Source: Geodermatophilus obscurus (GTDB lineage Bacteria > Actinomycetota > Actinomycetes > Mycobacteriales > Geodermatophilaceae). Taken from it: a stretch of DNA of 64,000 nucleotides. The stretch is taken from contig NZ_FOWE01000008.1 in NCBI RefSeq assembly GCF_900115395.1, forward strand, positions 124,001 through 188,000, given 5' to 3'. Below the pieces are notes generated by a model, which was not told the origin of the DNA, did not search any database, and saw only the letters and a program-made list of their open reading frames with translations. The number at the start of each line of letters is the position of its first letter. Position 1 is the first letter of the stretch. Shown in pieces: positions 34,880 through 43,649 of this stretch. The position numbers were made by a program, and so were the translations under genes.

Positions 34880-37141
34880 TCAGCGCAGCCGGGTGAGGGC
34901 GAGCAGCGCGACGTCGTCGGCCCGGTGCGGGCCGGTCAGCGCGGCCAGCAGCCGGTCGCAGAGCTCGCCGGGGTCGGCCGGCCCGTCGCCGCTCGCGTCG
35001 GCCGCGACGGTCCGCAGCCGGGCCAGCCCCACGTCGAGGTCGGCGGTGCGGCTCTCCACCAGCCCGTCGGTGTAGAGGACCAGCGTGGCGCCCACCGGCA
35101 GCTCCCCCTTCCACTCCGGCGCCGGGCCGGGTGGCGCGCCGAGCAGCCGGCCGGGGACGACGTCGAGCAGCTCGGCGCGCCCGCCGGCGACCAGCAGCGG
35201 CGGCAGGTGCCCGGCCGAGGCGATCCGCAGCGCGCCGGTGGCCGGGTCGAGCCGGGCGAACATCGCGGTGGCCATCCGCGGGAGCCCCAGCAGCGGCCAG
35301 CTGCCGTGGAGCCGGTCGACCAGCTCGGACGGGCCCGGCCGGTCGGCGAGGAACGCGCGGTGCACGCTGCGCAGCTGCCCCATGGTGGCCGCGGCGGTGA
35401 CGTCGTGGCCGACGACGTCCCCGACCGCCAGCGCGACGTCGCCCTCCGGCAGCGCCACGACGTCGTGGAAGTCGCCGCCGACGTCGGCGCCGCTGCTGCC
35501 GGGCAGGTAGCGCACCGCCACGGCCAGGCCGGGCACGTGCGGCGGCACCGGGGGCAGCAGGCTGGCCTGCAGGGTGTGCGACGTCCGCGACTCCAGCTCG
35601 AACCGCGCCGCCACCTCCAGGCCCTGCGACATCTGCAGGGCCAGCTGCTCGGCGGTCTCGACGTCGGCCTCGCTGAACGGGCCGCGCTGCGCCCCGTTGC
35701 CCAGGCTGATCACCCCGAGCGGCCGGTTGTCCACCAGCAGCGGCACGCAGACGAGGTCGGCCAGCTCCAGCGCGCGGGACACGGCGAGGTGGCCGGGGCC
35801 GGTGGCCATCCGCTGCAGGTCGGCGTCGTCGACGCCGCGCAGCCACACCGTCCGGCGGCCGACCATCGCCCGGACGCTGGGGTGGCGGCCGTCGCGGCGC
35901 GGCAGGTGCAGGTCGCGCAGCTCCTCGACGAGGTGCCGCCGGGCGGGGTCGGTGTGCGCCACCACCGGCTCGACCAGACCGCGATCGGTCACCAGGTCGA
36001 TCACGCAGACGTCGGCGAGCCGGGTCACCGCCAGCGCCGCGAGGCCCTCGACCGTCTCGGTCATGCCGTGGCCGCCGGCCAGGAGGCGCGCGGCCTCGAG
36101 GAGGAACGCCGACCGGGCGGCCTGCCGCACGGTCTCCAGCAGCAGCCGGACCCGCTCGAGCGCCTGGCCCGCCTGGCGCCCCAGCGTCGCCAGCAGGTCG
36201 GCGTCGGCGGGGACGAGCGCCCCGCGGGTGCCCGGCTCGGCCAGGCTGATGAGCTCGCTGTCATCGGTGACCCCGAGGACGAGGACCAGCGCCCCCAGGT
36301 GCCGGTCGTCGGCGGCCGACACCGGCACGACGACGACGGCCTCCTGCCCCGCCTCGGCCATCGCCGTGGCGAGGTCGGGCCACCGCTCGCGCAGCCCCGG
36401 GCCCAGCGGCACCACCTGCACCTCACCGGAGCGCACCAGCTGCGCGCCGGCCTCGGCCGCGGCGACCAGCGCCGCGAGCAGCTCGGGGGCCAGGCCGTCG
36501 GCGGCGGCGAGGACGACCGGCCGCGGCCGGCCCGTGTCCGCTCCGGTGGCCGCGGCGGCCAGCCACAGGCCGGCGCCACCGGCCTGCACCGCGGCGCGGG
36601 CGCGGCGCACGACGACGTCGGCGACCTGCTCGGGCGTGCCCGCGGCGGCCAGCTCGGAGACGACCTGCTGCAGCGTGCGGGCCCGCACCTCGGAGTCGGC
36701 GGTGGCGCGCTGCGCGGCCAGCAGCGCCTGCTCGTAGCGCCGCCGCGACGTGGCCTCGAACAGGGTGGCGCGGACCAGCAGCGGCCGGCCGTCGTCGTCG
36801 CGGACCTCGACGGCGTTGACCAGGCACGGCAGCACCGTGCCGTCGGCGCGGACGACGTCGAGGGCGACCTCCCGCACCACGCCCTGCAGCCGCAGCAGCG
36901 GCGCCAGGTGCGTCTCGTAGTAGACCCGCCCGCCGGCGCTGAGCAAGTCGGGCAGCCGGCTGCCGCGGACCTCCTCGGGCGTGCGGCCGGTCCAGGCGCA
37001 GAAGGTGCCGTTGACCTTGGCCACCCGCCCGTCGGGCACCATCGACAGGTAGCCGCAGGGCGCGTTCTCGTAGAGGTCGGCCGGGTCCTCCTCGAGCAAC
37101 CGGTCGAGCTCCGTCGGGACCTGCTGCTCCTCGTCCGCCAC
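34880..37141 (-). CDS. PAS-GAF-GAF-PP2C (SpoIIE-type) phosphatase, RsbP-like
   Basis: 753 aa from GTG 37141 (VADEEQQVPTELDRLLEED), chosen because the longer start lies upstream inside the gap. Rough domain order: PAS 20-135 (NAPCGYLSMVPDGRVAKVNGTFCAWTG), helix, GAF about 165-335, GAF about 345-500, linker, PP2C from about 530 (LPPVPPHVPGLAVAVRYLPG, then GADVGGDFHDV with metal Asp, then GDVVGHDVTAAATMGQLR, ending with LYTDGLVESR and ADDVALLAL). It should dephosphorylate a phospho-anti-anti-sigma STAS protein in response to a signal. The RsbQ-like hydrolase gene lies 16 bp upstream, matching the RsbQ-RsbP energy-stress pair. Confidence 0.88.
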   Translation of the reverse strand: MADEEQQVPTELDRLLEEDPADLYENAPCGYLSMVPDGRVAKVNGTFCAWTGRTPEEVRGSRLPDLLSAGGRVYYETHLAPLLRLQGVVREVALDVVRADGTVLPCLVNAVEVRDDDGRPLLVRATLFEATSRRRYEQALLAAQRATADSEVRARTLQQVVSELAAAGTPEQVADVVVRRARAAVQAGGAGLWLAAAATGADTGRPRPVVLAAADGLAPELLAALVAAAEAGAQLVRSGEVQVVPLGPGLRERWPDLATAMAEAGQEAVVVVPVSAADDRHLGALVLVLGVTDDSELISLAEPGTRGALVPADADLLATLGRQAGQALERVRLLLETVRQAARSAFLLEAARLLAGGHGMTETVEGLAALAVTRLADVCVIDLVTDRGLVEPVVAHTDPARRHLVEELRDLHLPRRDGRHPSVRAMVGRRTVWLRGVDDADLQRMATGPGHLAVSRALELADLVCVPLLVDNRPLGVISLGNGAQRGPFSEADVETAEQLALQMSQGLEVAARFELESRTSHTLQASLLPPVPPHVPGLAVAVRYLPGSSGADVGGDFHDVVALPEGDVALAVGDVVGHDVTAAATMGQLRSVHRAFLADRPGPSELVDRLHGSWPLLGLPRMATAMFARLDPATGALRIASAGHLPPLLVAGGRAELLDVVPGRLLGAPPGPAPEWKGELPVGATLVLYTDGLVESRTADLDVGLARLRTVAADASGDGPADPGELCDRLLAALTGPHRADDVALLALTRLR

Positions 37142-37157
37142 CGTCCCGGTCCGCCCC

Positions 37158-37952
37158 TCAGGACCCGAGGAACGCACGGATGGCCGCCACCGTCTCCTCC
37201 GGTGCCGACAGGTGCGGGCAGTGGCCGGTCGCGGCCAGCCGGGTGAAGACGCTGCCGGGCACGTGCTCGTGCACGTAGCGGCCGACCACCTCCGGCGCGA
37301 TCGAGTCGTCGGTGCACTGCAGGACCAGGGTCGGCACGGTCACGGCGGGCAGGTCGGCGCGGTTGTCGGAGAGGAAGGTGACCCGGGCGAACTGGCGGGC
37401 CACCTCCGGGTCGGTGCGGCAGAAGCTGCGCTGCAGCTCCGCGGCGGTCCCGGGGTTGCCCGGTCCGGCGACCACCGCCGCCAGCGCCGGCGACCACTGG
37501 TCGGGGTCGCTGTCGAGGGAGTCCAGCAGCGCGGCGACGTCGGCGCGGCTGAAACCACCGGTGTAGCCCTCGTCGTCGACGTAGCGCGGGCTGGGCCCGA
37601 CCATCACCAGCGCGCCGAACAGCTCCGGGGCCCGTCGGGTGGCCAGGACGCCGATCATCGCGCTCACCGAGTGCCCGACGAACACGACGTCGGTCAGGTC
37701 GAGCTCGCGGCAGATCCCGACGACGTCCTCGGCGTAGCCGGCCAACGACCGGTACCGCCGGGGGTCGTAGGCCGCGACGTCGGAGTCCCCCGAGCCGACG
37801 TGGTCGAAGGTGACGACGCGGTGGTCGGTGGCGAGGGCGGGCGCGACGGAGCGCCACATCGTCTGGTCGCAGCCGAAGCCGTGCGCGAGGAGCATCGGGC
37901 GGCCCGTCGCCGGACCGCTCACGCGCACACCATTCCGCGTGATCGCGCTCAC
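37158..37952 (-). CDS. rsbQ: RsbQ-like alpha/beta hydrolase
   Basis: 264 aa. It follows RsbQ closely: LLAHGFGCDQTMWRSVAPAL, FDHVGSGDSDVAAYDPRRY, FVGHSVSAMIGVLA (nucleophile Ser95), MVGPSPRYVDDEGYTGGF, RSFCRTDPEVARQFARVTFLSD, LQCTDDSIAP (Asp215 or 216) and TGHCPHLS (His244). In Bacillus, RsbQ binds a small hydrophobic ligand and activates the PAS domain of RsbP. The gene stands immediately before the PAS-PP2C gene, so that role is likely conserved. Close relatives in plants are the KAI2/D14 karrikin and strigolactone receptors. Confidence 0.87.
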   Translation of the reverse strand: MSAITRNGVRVSGPATGRPMLLAHGFGCDQTMWRSVAPALATDHRVVTFDHVGSGDSDVAAYDPRRYRSLAGYAEDVVGICRELDLTDVVFVGHSVSAMIGVLATRRAPELFGALVMVGPSPRYVDDEGYTGGFSRADVAALLDSLDSDPDQWSPALAAVVAGPGNPGTAAELQRSFCRTDPEVARQFARVTFLSDNRADLPAVTVPTLVLQCTDDSIAPEVVGRYVHEHVPGSVFTRLAATGHCPHLSAPEETVAAIRAFLGS

Positions 37953-38072
37953 CCCGGCGACGCTAACGGACGAGCCCGTCCCTGTCGTGGCCCCCGCCCG
38001 TGTCGTGGCGCCGCCCGCCGTGTCGGCCGGGGTCGGGGGCTGCCGGCGGGCGTCAGTGACCGCCGGGGCCCC

Positions 38073-38216
38073 TCACCACCGGGAGGTGCCGCAGTCGCGG
38101 CAGCGCTTCTTCGCCGTGCTGGTCTCGCCGCGGCAGTTCGGGCAGCTCCAGGTCGCCCGGTCGGTCGTGCGGTCGGTCGTGCGGTCGGTGGTGCGTTCGG
38201 TGACGGTGGTGCTCAT
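38073..38216 (-). CDS. 47-residue zinc-ribbon miniprotein
   Basis: Starts at ATG 38216. A Thr/Asp/Arg spacer (TERTTDRTTDRTTDRAT), encoded by degenerate 12-bp repeats (cggtcggtcgtg), is followed by WSCPNCRGETSTAKKRCRDCG, a CxxC-CxxC zinc knuckle. It is too short for ordinary gene finders, but the intact Cys pattern and proper start support it. The function is unknown. It may be a small nucleic-acid or protein-binding module. Confidence 0.55.
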   Translation of the reverse strand: MSTTVTERTTDRTTDRTTDRATWSCPNCRGETSTAKKRCRDCGTSRW

Positions 38217-38460
38217 CCCTCTCCCCTGTCGTCCGGGAGCCCCCGACGGTAGGCGGCCGGGATGACGGGGAGGTGTCGCGCGGATTGCCGACGGCGGTGC
38301 CCCCCGGGCTCCGGGCGCCATCCCGCCACCGCGCACTGGCGGCGCACTGGGACGCCGGTGCAAGCGGGCCTCCCAGTGGCTCTGCAGTCCGGCACAGGTG
38401 GCGCGCGGGAGCGTCCTCCCAGCGAGCCGACCACCGGCTCCCGACCGAGGAGGCACTGCC

Positions 38461-39120
38461 ATGACCCGCACCCGCCTGACCCGCACGCTGCTGCGCACCG
38501 CCGTCCCCACCGCCGCCGTCGCCGCGGTGCTCGCCACCGCCGGCACCGCGTCGGCCACCGGCTACGCCTACAACGCCTACGACACCGACGCGAACGGCTA
38601 CATCGACGCCTACGCCTTCGACGACGACGGTGACGGCTGGGAGGACACCTGGGCGATCGACTGGGACGAGAACGGCCTGACCGAGCAGGTCGCCGTCGAC
38701 ACCGACGCGGACGGCTGGGCCGACACCTTCGCCTTCGACAGCGACGAGGACGGCTACGTCGAGGAGGTCGGCGTCGACACCACCTACAACGGCCTGCCCG
38801 ACGTCTGGGGCGCCGACACGAACTACGACGGCTACGTCGACGCGGTGGCCTACGACCACGACGACGACGGCTACGCCGACCACTCGGAGGCCGCGGCTCC
38901 CTCCTCCTACGCCTACACGTCGGTGAGCTACGTCCTCGCCGAGGCCGACGGCTGGACCTACTGGGAGGTCAGCGTCGAGTACGGCTACGGCCTGGTCGCC
39001 GAGGAGACCGCCGACAGCGGCATCGAGGCGCCGGCGGCCGGCGGCGTGCAGGTCACCGGGGACTCCACCGCCGACGAGGGCGGCGACCTGGTCGCCGACG
39101 CCCTGCGGATGCTGTTCTGA
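38461..39120 (+). CDS. Secreted Asp-rich, EF-hand/dockerin-like repeat protein
   Basis: 219 aa from ATG 38461 with a strong gaggagg ribosome site. Twin-Arg-like basic start and signal (MTRTRLTRTLLRTAVPTAAV, cleavage after ASA), then eight or so repeats of about 12-14 residues such as DTDANGYIDAYAFDDDGDGW, with Asp at positions 1, 3, 5 and often 9/12, as in calcium-binding loops. About 70 C-terminal residues (VSVEYGYGLVAEE) are unlike the repeats. Calcium binding outside the cell is an inference. No catalytic domain is seen. Confidence 0.75.
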   Translation: MTRTRLTRTLLRTAVPTAAVAAVLATAGTASATGYAYNAYDTDANGYIDAYAFDDDGDGWEDTWAIDWDENGLTEQVAVDTDADGWADTFAFDSDEDGYVEEVGVDTTYNGLPDVWGADTNYDGYVDAVAYDHDDDGYADHSEAAAPSSYAYTSVSYVLAEADGWTYWEVSVEYGYGLVAEETADSGIEAPAAGGVQVTGDSTADEGGDLVADALRMLF

Positions 39121-39128
39121 CCGCACCG

Positions 39129-39881
39129 ATGAGATCCCGGGCCGGCGCCGGTCGGGAGGACGTGGGCACCCCCTTCCTCCTCCTCCCCGGCGCCGGCGGG
39201 CGCGCCTGGTACTGGCACCGGCTGGTCCCCGAGCTCGAGCGGCGGGGACACCGGGTCGCCGCCGTCGACCTGCCGGCCGACGACGACACCGCCGGCCTGG
39301 AGGCCTACGCCACCGTGGCGACGGCCGCGCTCGACGCCCTGGTGGCGGCCGGCGGGGACGGGGACGCGGTGGTGGTCGCGCAGTCGATGGGCGGCCTCAC
39401 CGCGCCGCTGGTCGCCGCGCGCCGCCCGGTCCGGCTGCTGGTGCTGCTCAACGCGATGGTGCCGCGGCCCGGCGAGACCGGCGGCGAGTGGTGGGACGCC
39501 GTGGACCAGGCCGGCGCCCGGGCCGCGCTGGCCCGGGAGCAGGGCCGCCCCGAGGACGGCGACGGGGAGACCGACTTCTCCCACGACGTCCCGCCGGAGG
39601 TGTGGGCGGCCGGTGCCGAGGAGGTCGGCGACCAGTCCGGCACCCCGTTCGGCGAGCCCTGGCCGCTGCCGTCCTGGCCGGACGTGCCCACCCGGGTGCT
39701 GGCCGGCCGCGACGACCGGTTCTTCCCCCTGGCGCTGCAGCGGCGGGTCGCCCGGGATCGGCTGGGCCTGGACGTCGTGGAGGTCCCCGGCGGTCACCTG
39801 TGCGCCCTGAGCCGGCCCGCGGAGCTCGCCGACGCCCTCGACGCGCTGCTCGTAGCGGAACCGACACGCCCCGTCACGTGA
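39129..39881 (+). CDS. Alpha/beta hydrolase
   Basis: 250 aa from ATG 39129. Fold motifs: FLLLPGAGGRAWYWHRLVPEL with the oxyanion-hole HG-type loop changed to PGAG, nucleophile elbow VVVAQSMGGLTAPLVA (Ser in QSMGG), acid Asp in LAGRDDRFFP, and His in EVPGGHLCALSRP. The pattern is that of small soluble esterase/lipase-like hydrolases (EstB/AbH family) of unknown substrate. It lies 8 bp after the Asp-rich secreted-protein gene, so they may be co-transcribed. Confidence 0.82.
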   Translation: MRSRAGAGREDVGTPFLLLPGAGGRAWYWHRLVPELERRGHRVAAVDLPADDDTAGLEAYATVATAALDALVAAGGDGDAVVVAQSMGGLTAPLVAARRPVRLLVLLNAMVPRPGETGGEWWDAVDQAGARAALAREQGRPEDGDGETDFSHDVPPEVWAAGAEEVGDQSGTPFGEPWPLPSWPDVPTRVLAGRDDRFFPLALQRRVARDRLGLDVVEVPGGHLCALSRPAELADALDALLVAEPTRPVT

Positions 39882-39978
39882 CGAGCGGCCCGGACAGGCG
39901 CAGGATGGACGGCCGCTCTCCGCGCCGGGACGACCCGCGCGGCGGAGCCCGGAACCCGTCCTAGCAGAGGGAAGTGCA

Positions 39979-42291
39979 GTGCCGGCCACCCCGTCCGACG
40001 TCGTCCCCGATACCGAACTGGCCCGCGAGCAGGAGTACGTCACCGACCTCTACACCCGGCTGGACGCCGCCCGTGAGCACGCCGCCCGGCGCATGCAGCA
40101 GGCGATCACCTGGCCGGCCGTCGACCCGCAGGCGCTGCAGGAGCGCGACGCGACCGTGCGCTTCCACGGCGAGCGGGTCGTCGCCCTCGACGCAGCCGAG
40201 GCCGGGCTGTGCGTCGGCCGCATCGACCGGGCCGACGACGGCGGCGCCCTCTACATCGGCCGGATCGGGCTGCCCGCCGACGACCCGGGCGGTGACCCGG
40301 CGCTGGTCGACTGGCGGGCGCCGGCCGCGCGCCCCTTCTACGTCGCCACGCCGGTGCACCCGCTGGGCATCGTGCGGCGCCGGCACATCCGCACCCGCGG
40401 GCGCACCGTCGTCCGCCTCGACGACGAGGTGCTCACCTCCGGCATCGCCGGGTCGGGGCTGACCGGCGAGGCGGCGCTGCTGTCGGCGCTGGACGCCTCG
40501 CGCACCGGGCGGATGACCGACATCGTGCGCACCATCCAGGCCGAGCAGGACCGGATCATCCGCAGCGACGCCGCCGGCGTGCTCGTCGTCCAGGGCGGGC
40601 CGGGCACCGGCAAGACCGCCGTCGCGCTGCACCGGGCGGCCTACCTGCTCTACACCCACCGCGAGCGGCTGGCCCGCCGCGGCCTGCTCGTCGTCGGCCC
40701 CACGCCGACGTTCCTGCGCTACATCGCCGACGTGCTGCCCGCCCTCGGCGAGACCGGGGTGCTGCTCGCCGGGCTCGGCCAGCTGCGGCCGGGCCTCGAC
40801 GCGCGCGGTGAGGAGTCGCCGGAGGCGGCGGCGGTCAAGGGCCGGCTGGCGATGGTCGACGTGCTGCGCGCCGCGGTCGCCGACCGGCAGGTGGTCCCCG
40901 ACGCGCCCGTCGAGGTCGTCGTGGACGGCTACCCGCTGCGGCTGCGGCCGGTCGACGTCAGCCGGGCGCGGACCGCCGCCCGCAAGGCCGACCCGCTGCA
41001 CAACCTGGCCCGGCCGGTGTTCGTGCGCCGGGTGGTCGACACGCTGACCCGCCGCTACGTCGACCGCATCGGCAGCGGGGTGCAGGCCGGGCCGGACCTG
41101 CTCGACCGAGAGGACGTCGCCGCGCTGCGCAGCGAGGTGGCGCAGGACCCGCAGGTGCGCTCGCTGCTCGCCCGGCTGTGGCCGGTGCTCACCCCGGAGC
41201 GGCTGCTCACCGACCTCTACGCCGACCCGGCGCGCATCACCGCCGCGACGCCGGACTGGTCCGACGCCGACCGGGCGCTGCTGCACCGCCCGCGCGGGTC
41301 GGGGTGGACGCCGGCGGACGTACCGTTGCTCGAGGAGGCCGAGGAGCTGCTCGGGTTCGACGACAGCGCCCAGCGGGCCCGGGCCGACCGCGACCGGCAG
41401 CGGGCGCTGCGCCGCGCGCAGGAGACCCTCGACGTGCTGCACGGCTCCCGCTCGGTGGACCTGGAAGACGAGCACCTGGAGGCCGAGGTGCTCAGCGCCG
41501 GCGACCTGCTGTCGGCCGAGGATCTCGCCGACCGGCACCGCGAGCTCGACCTGCGCACCACCGCCGAGCGGGCCGCCGCCGACCGCACCTGGACGTTCGG
41601 GCACGTCGTCGTCGACGAGGCGCAGGAGCTCTCCCCCATGGCGTGGCGGCTGCTGGTGCGCCGCTGCCCGACCCGGTCGATGACCGTCGTCGGCGACGTC
41701 GCCCAGACCGGCAGCCTGGCCGGCACCGACCGCTGGGAGGAGGTGCTCGCGCCGCACGTGGGCAGCGCCTGGCGGCTGGAGGAGCTGACGGTCAACTACC
41801 GGACGCCGGCGGAGGTCATGGCGGTGGCCGCCGAGGTGCTGGCCGCGACCGGCACGGGCCTGCGCCCGCCGCGCTCGGTGCGCACCGGCGGCACGCCGCC
41901 GGCCGCGGAGGTCACCGGTGAGTCGGGCCTGGCGCGGCGGGCCGCGGAGGTCGGCGCCGACCTGGCCGGTGCGGAGGGGACGACGGCGCTGGTGGTCCCG
42001 CCGAGCCGGCGCGACGCCGTGGTCGCCGCGCTGGCGGAGCTGCGGCCGGACGTGCAGTCCGGTCCGGACGCGGACTCCTCGCTCGGCCCGGTGGTGCTGC
42101 TGCCCGGCGAGGCGAAGGGGCTGGAGTTCGACTCGGTCGTCGTCGTGGACCCGCAGGGCGTGCTCGACGAGGGCGTGCGCGGGCTCAACGACCTCTACGT
42201 CGCGCTCACCCGCGCCACCCAGCGGCTGACCGTGCTCTCCCCCGGTGCGCTGCCGTCGGTGCTGGCCGGGCTGGCGTCGGTCGCGGCCTAG
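39979..42291 (+). CDS. HelD-type UvrD/SF1 helicase-like ATPase acting on RNA polymerase
   Basis: 770 aa from GTG 39979, preceded by gagggaag. N-terminal coiled-coil arm (REQEYVTDLYTRLDAAREHA), the family-specific YIGRIGLPADDPGGDPALVDWRAPAARPFYVA block, Walker A GGPGTGKT (206-213), the insertion, DEAQELSPMAWRLLVRRCP near 547, and C-terminal NDLYVALTRATQRL. HelD proteins bind RNA polymerase and release it from DNA. Class II relatives such as HelR protect against rifampicin. This one has the short arm plus ATPase core expected for actinobacteria. It ends at a hairpin shared with the convergent P450 gene. Confidence 0.87.
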   Translation: MPATPSDVVPDTELAREQEYVTDLYTRLDAAREHAARRMQQAITWPAVDPQALQERDATVRFHGERVVALDAAEAGLCVGRIDRADDGGALYIGRIGLPADDPGGDPALVDWRAPAARPFYVATPVHPLGIVRRRHIRTRGRTVVRLDDEVLTSGIAGSGLTGEAALLSALDASRTGRMTDIVRTIQAEQDRIIRSDAAGVLVVQGGPGTGKTAVALHRAAYLLYTHRERLARRGLLVVGPTPTFLRYIADVLPALGETGVLLAGLGQLRPGLDARGEESPEAAAVKGRLAMVDVLRAAVADRQVVPDAPVEVVVDGYPLRLRPVDVSRARTAARKADPLHNLARPVFVRRVVDTLTRRYVDRIGSGVQAGPDLLDREDVAALRSEVAQDPQVRSLLARLWPVLTPERLLTDLYADPARITAATPDWSDADRALLHRPRGSGWTPADVPLLEEAEELLGFDDSAQRARADRDRQRALRRAQETLDVLHGSRSVDLEDEHLEAEVLSAGDLLSAEDLADRHRELDLRTTAERAAADRTWTFGHVVVDEAQELSPMAWRLLVRRCPTRSMTVVGDVAQTGSLAGTDRWEEVLAPHVGSAWRLEELTVNYRTPAEVMAVAAEVLAATGTGLRPPRSVRTGGTPPAAEVTGESGLARRAAEVGADLAGAEGTTALVVPPSRRDAVVAALAELRPDVQSGPDADSSLGPVVLLPGEAKGLEFDSVVVVDPQGVLDEGVRGLNDLYVALTRATQRLTVLSPGALPSVLAGLASVAA

Positions 42292-42321
42292 CCCGGGGCA
42301 GCACCGGGTGCTCCACCGGAC

Positions 42322-42360
42322 GCTCGTGCTCTGAGTCCCCAGCGGACTCAGGGCACGAGC
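42322..42360. terminator. Bidirectional hairpin, second member of the 24268 family
   Basis: gctcgtgctctgagtcc (42322-42338) pairs with ggactcagggcacgagc (42344-42360), with one G-T pair in 17. It lies 31 bp after the HelD stop and 13 bp before the convergent P450 stop. The core cgtgctctgagtcc is identical to the hairpin at 24268, over 18 kb away, which shows a dispersed element. Confidence 0.65.
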
Positions 42361-42372
42361 GCGCGGGAGGGA

Positions 42373-43611
42373 CTACCCCCGGGCGGCGGCAGCGGCCGGG
42401 CGGAGGACGACGCCGCTGGCCGGGCGGGCCGGGATGCGGCGCAGCGAGATGGTGAGGTCCTGGTCGGCGGGGACGTCGAACGGCAGCCGGGCCAGGCGCG
42501 GGGCCAGCGCCGCCAGCAGGGCGACGGTGATCTGCTCGCCGGGGCAGCGGTGGTTGGTGCGGGGGTCACCACCGCCCTGCGGGACCAGGTCGAACGCCCC
42601 GATCTCCCGGCCGAGGAAGCGCTCGGGCCGGAACGCGTAGGGGTCCTCCCACAGCTGCGGGTCGTGGTTCTGCCCGTAGAGGTCGAGCAGCACCATCGCG
42701 TTCCGGGGGATCGTCTGCCCACCGAACTCCAGCCGCTGCGGCGCCCGGCCGCCGATGAACGGCGCGAACGGGTAGAACCGGCGCACCTCGTGGGCCCACG
42801 CCTCGGCGAACGCGGGGTCGGCGCCGGCCAGCCGCTCGCGGTACTGCGGCCACCGGGCCAGCGCGTGCCCGGAGAACGCCATGAACCAGGCGACCGCCGT
42901 CGTCGGCCGGATGACGTTGAGCACCTCGACGGCGGCCACCCGCGGGTCGAGCAGCCCGCCGTCGGCGTCGCGGTGGGCGGCGACCACGGCGAGCACCGAT
43001 CCGGGGGCCGCCCCGGCCCGCCCGGACCGGACCTGCTCGACGATCCCGCCCAGCCAGTCCTCGCGCCGGCCGCGGGCCCGCCGCGCCCGCCAGTGCCGCG
43101 GGCCGCCGGTGGCGAACCCGTCGACCATGGCGAGCAGGTCGCGGGTGAGCGCGGGCACCTCGCCGTCGGTCAGCGGGACGCCGGCCCAACGGGTGACCGA
43201 CCCGGCGATGACCTCGGCGGAGGCGTCGAAGAGCACGACCTGCGGCCGGGTCGCCCACTCCGCCGCCGCGGCGTCCCAGACGGCGGTGGTGCGCTCGACG
43301 AGGGCGTCGATCCCGGCGCCGTCCATGAGCAGCGCCACGAACATCGCCTTGCGGACCCGGTGCGCCTCGCCGTCGAGGGTGTGCACGGCGCCCTTGCCGA
43401 ACAGGGTCCCCTGCACCGGCTCGGGGATGGCGTGCGAGCGGTGCACGTGGTCCTCGTCGTAGAGGAAGCGCGCCGCCTCGGTGCCCTGGATGCCCACCGC
43501 GGGCAGGCCGCCGAGCCGGGTCCCGACCGCGTGCAGCCCGCGGGCGCGGCGCAGGTCGGGCAGCCAGGCGTAGCCCTTGCTCAGCAGGGCGGGGGAGTTC
43601 TCCAGACGCAT
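42373..43611 (-). CDS. Cytochrome P450, CYP152-type fatty acid peroxygenase
   Basis: 412 aa from ATG 43611. CYP152 features: VLNVIRPTTAVAWFMAF, where the I-helix carries Arg-Pro instead of the usual acid-alcohol pair, HEVRRFYPFAPFIGG (ExxR), RFLGREIGAFDLVPQGGG, and a heme Cys near 355 in HRCPGEQITVALLA. Peroxygenases of this group (P450SPalpha, P450BSbeta, OleT) use H2O2 to alpha/beta-hydroxylate or decarboxylate fatty acids, needing no redox partner. None is present nearby. The exact product cannot be predicted from sequence here. Confidence 0.9.
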   Translation of the reverse strand: MRLENSPALLSKGYAWLPDLRRARGLHAVGTRLGGLPAVGIQGTEAARFLYDEDHVHRSHAIPEPVQGTLFGKGAVHTLDGEAHRVRKAMFVALLMDGAGIDALVERTTAVWDAAAAEWATRPQVVLFDASAEVIAGSVTRWAGVPLTDGEVPALTRDLLAMVDGFATGGPRHWRARRARGRREDWLGGIVEQVRSGRAGAAPGSVLAVVAAHRDADGGLLDPRVAAVEVLNVIRPTTAVAWFMAFSGHALARWPQYRERLAGADPAFAEAWAHEVRRFYPFAPFIGGRAPQRLEFGGQTIPRNAMVLLDLYGQNHDPQLWEDPYAFRPERFLGREIGAFDLVPQGGGDPRTNHRCPGEQITVALLAALAPRLARLPFDVPADQDLTISLRRIPARPASGVVLRPAAAAARG

Positions 43612-43649
43612 GGACCCGCCCGTGCCCCGCGCCGCGAGCGGCCAACCGC

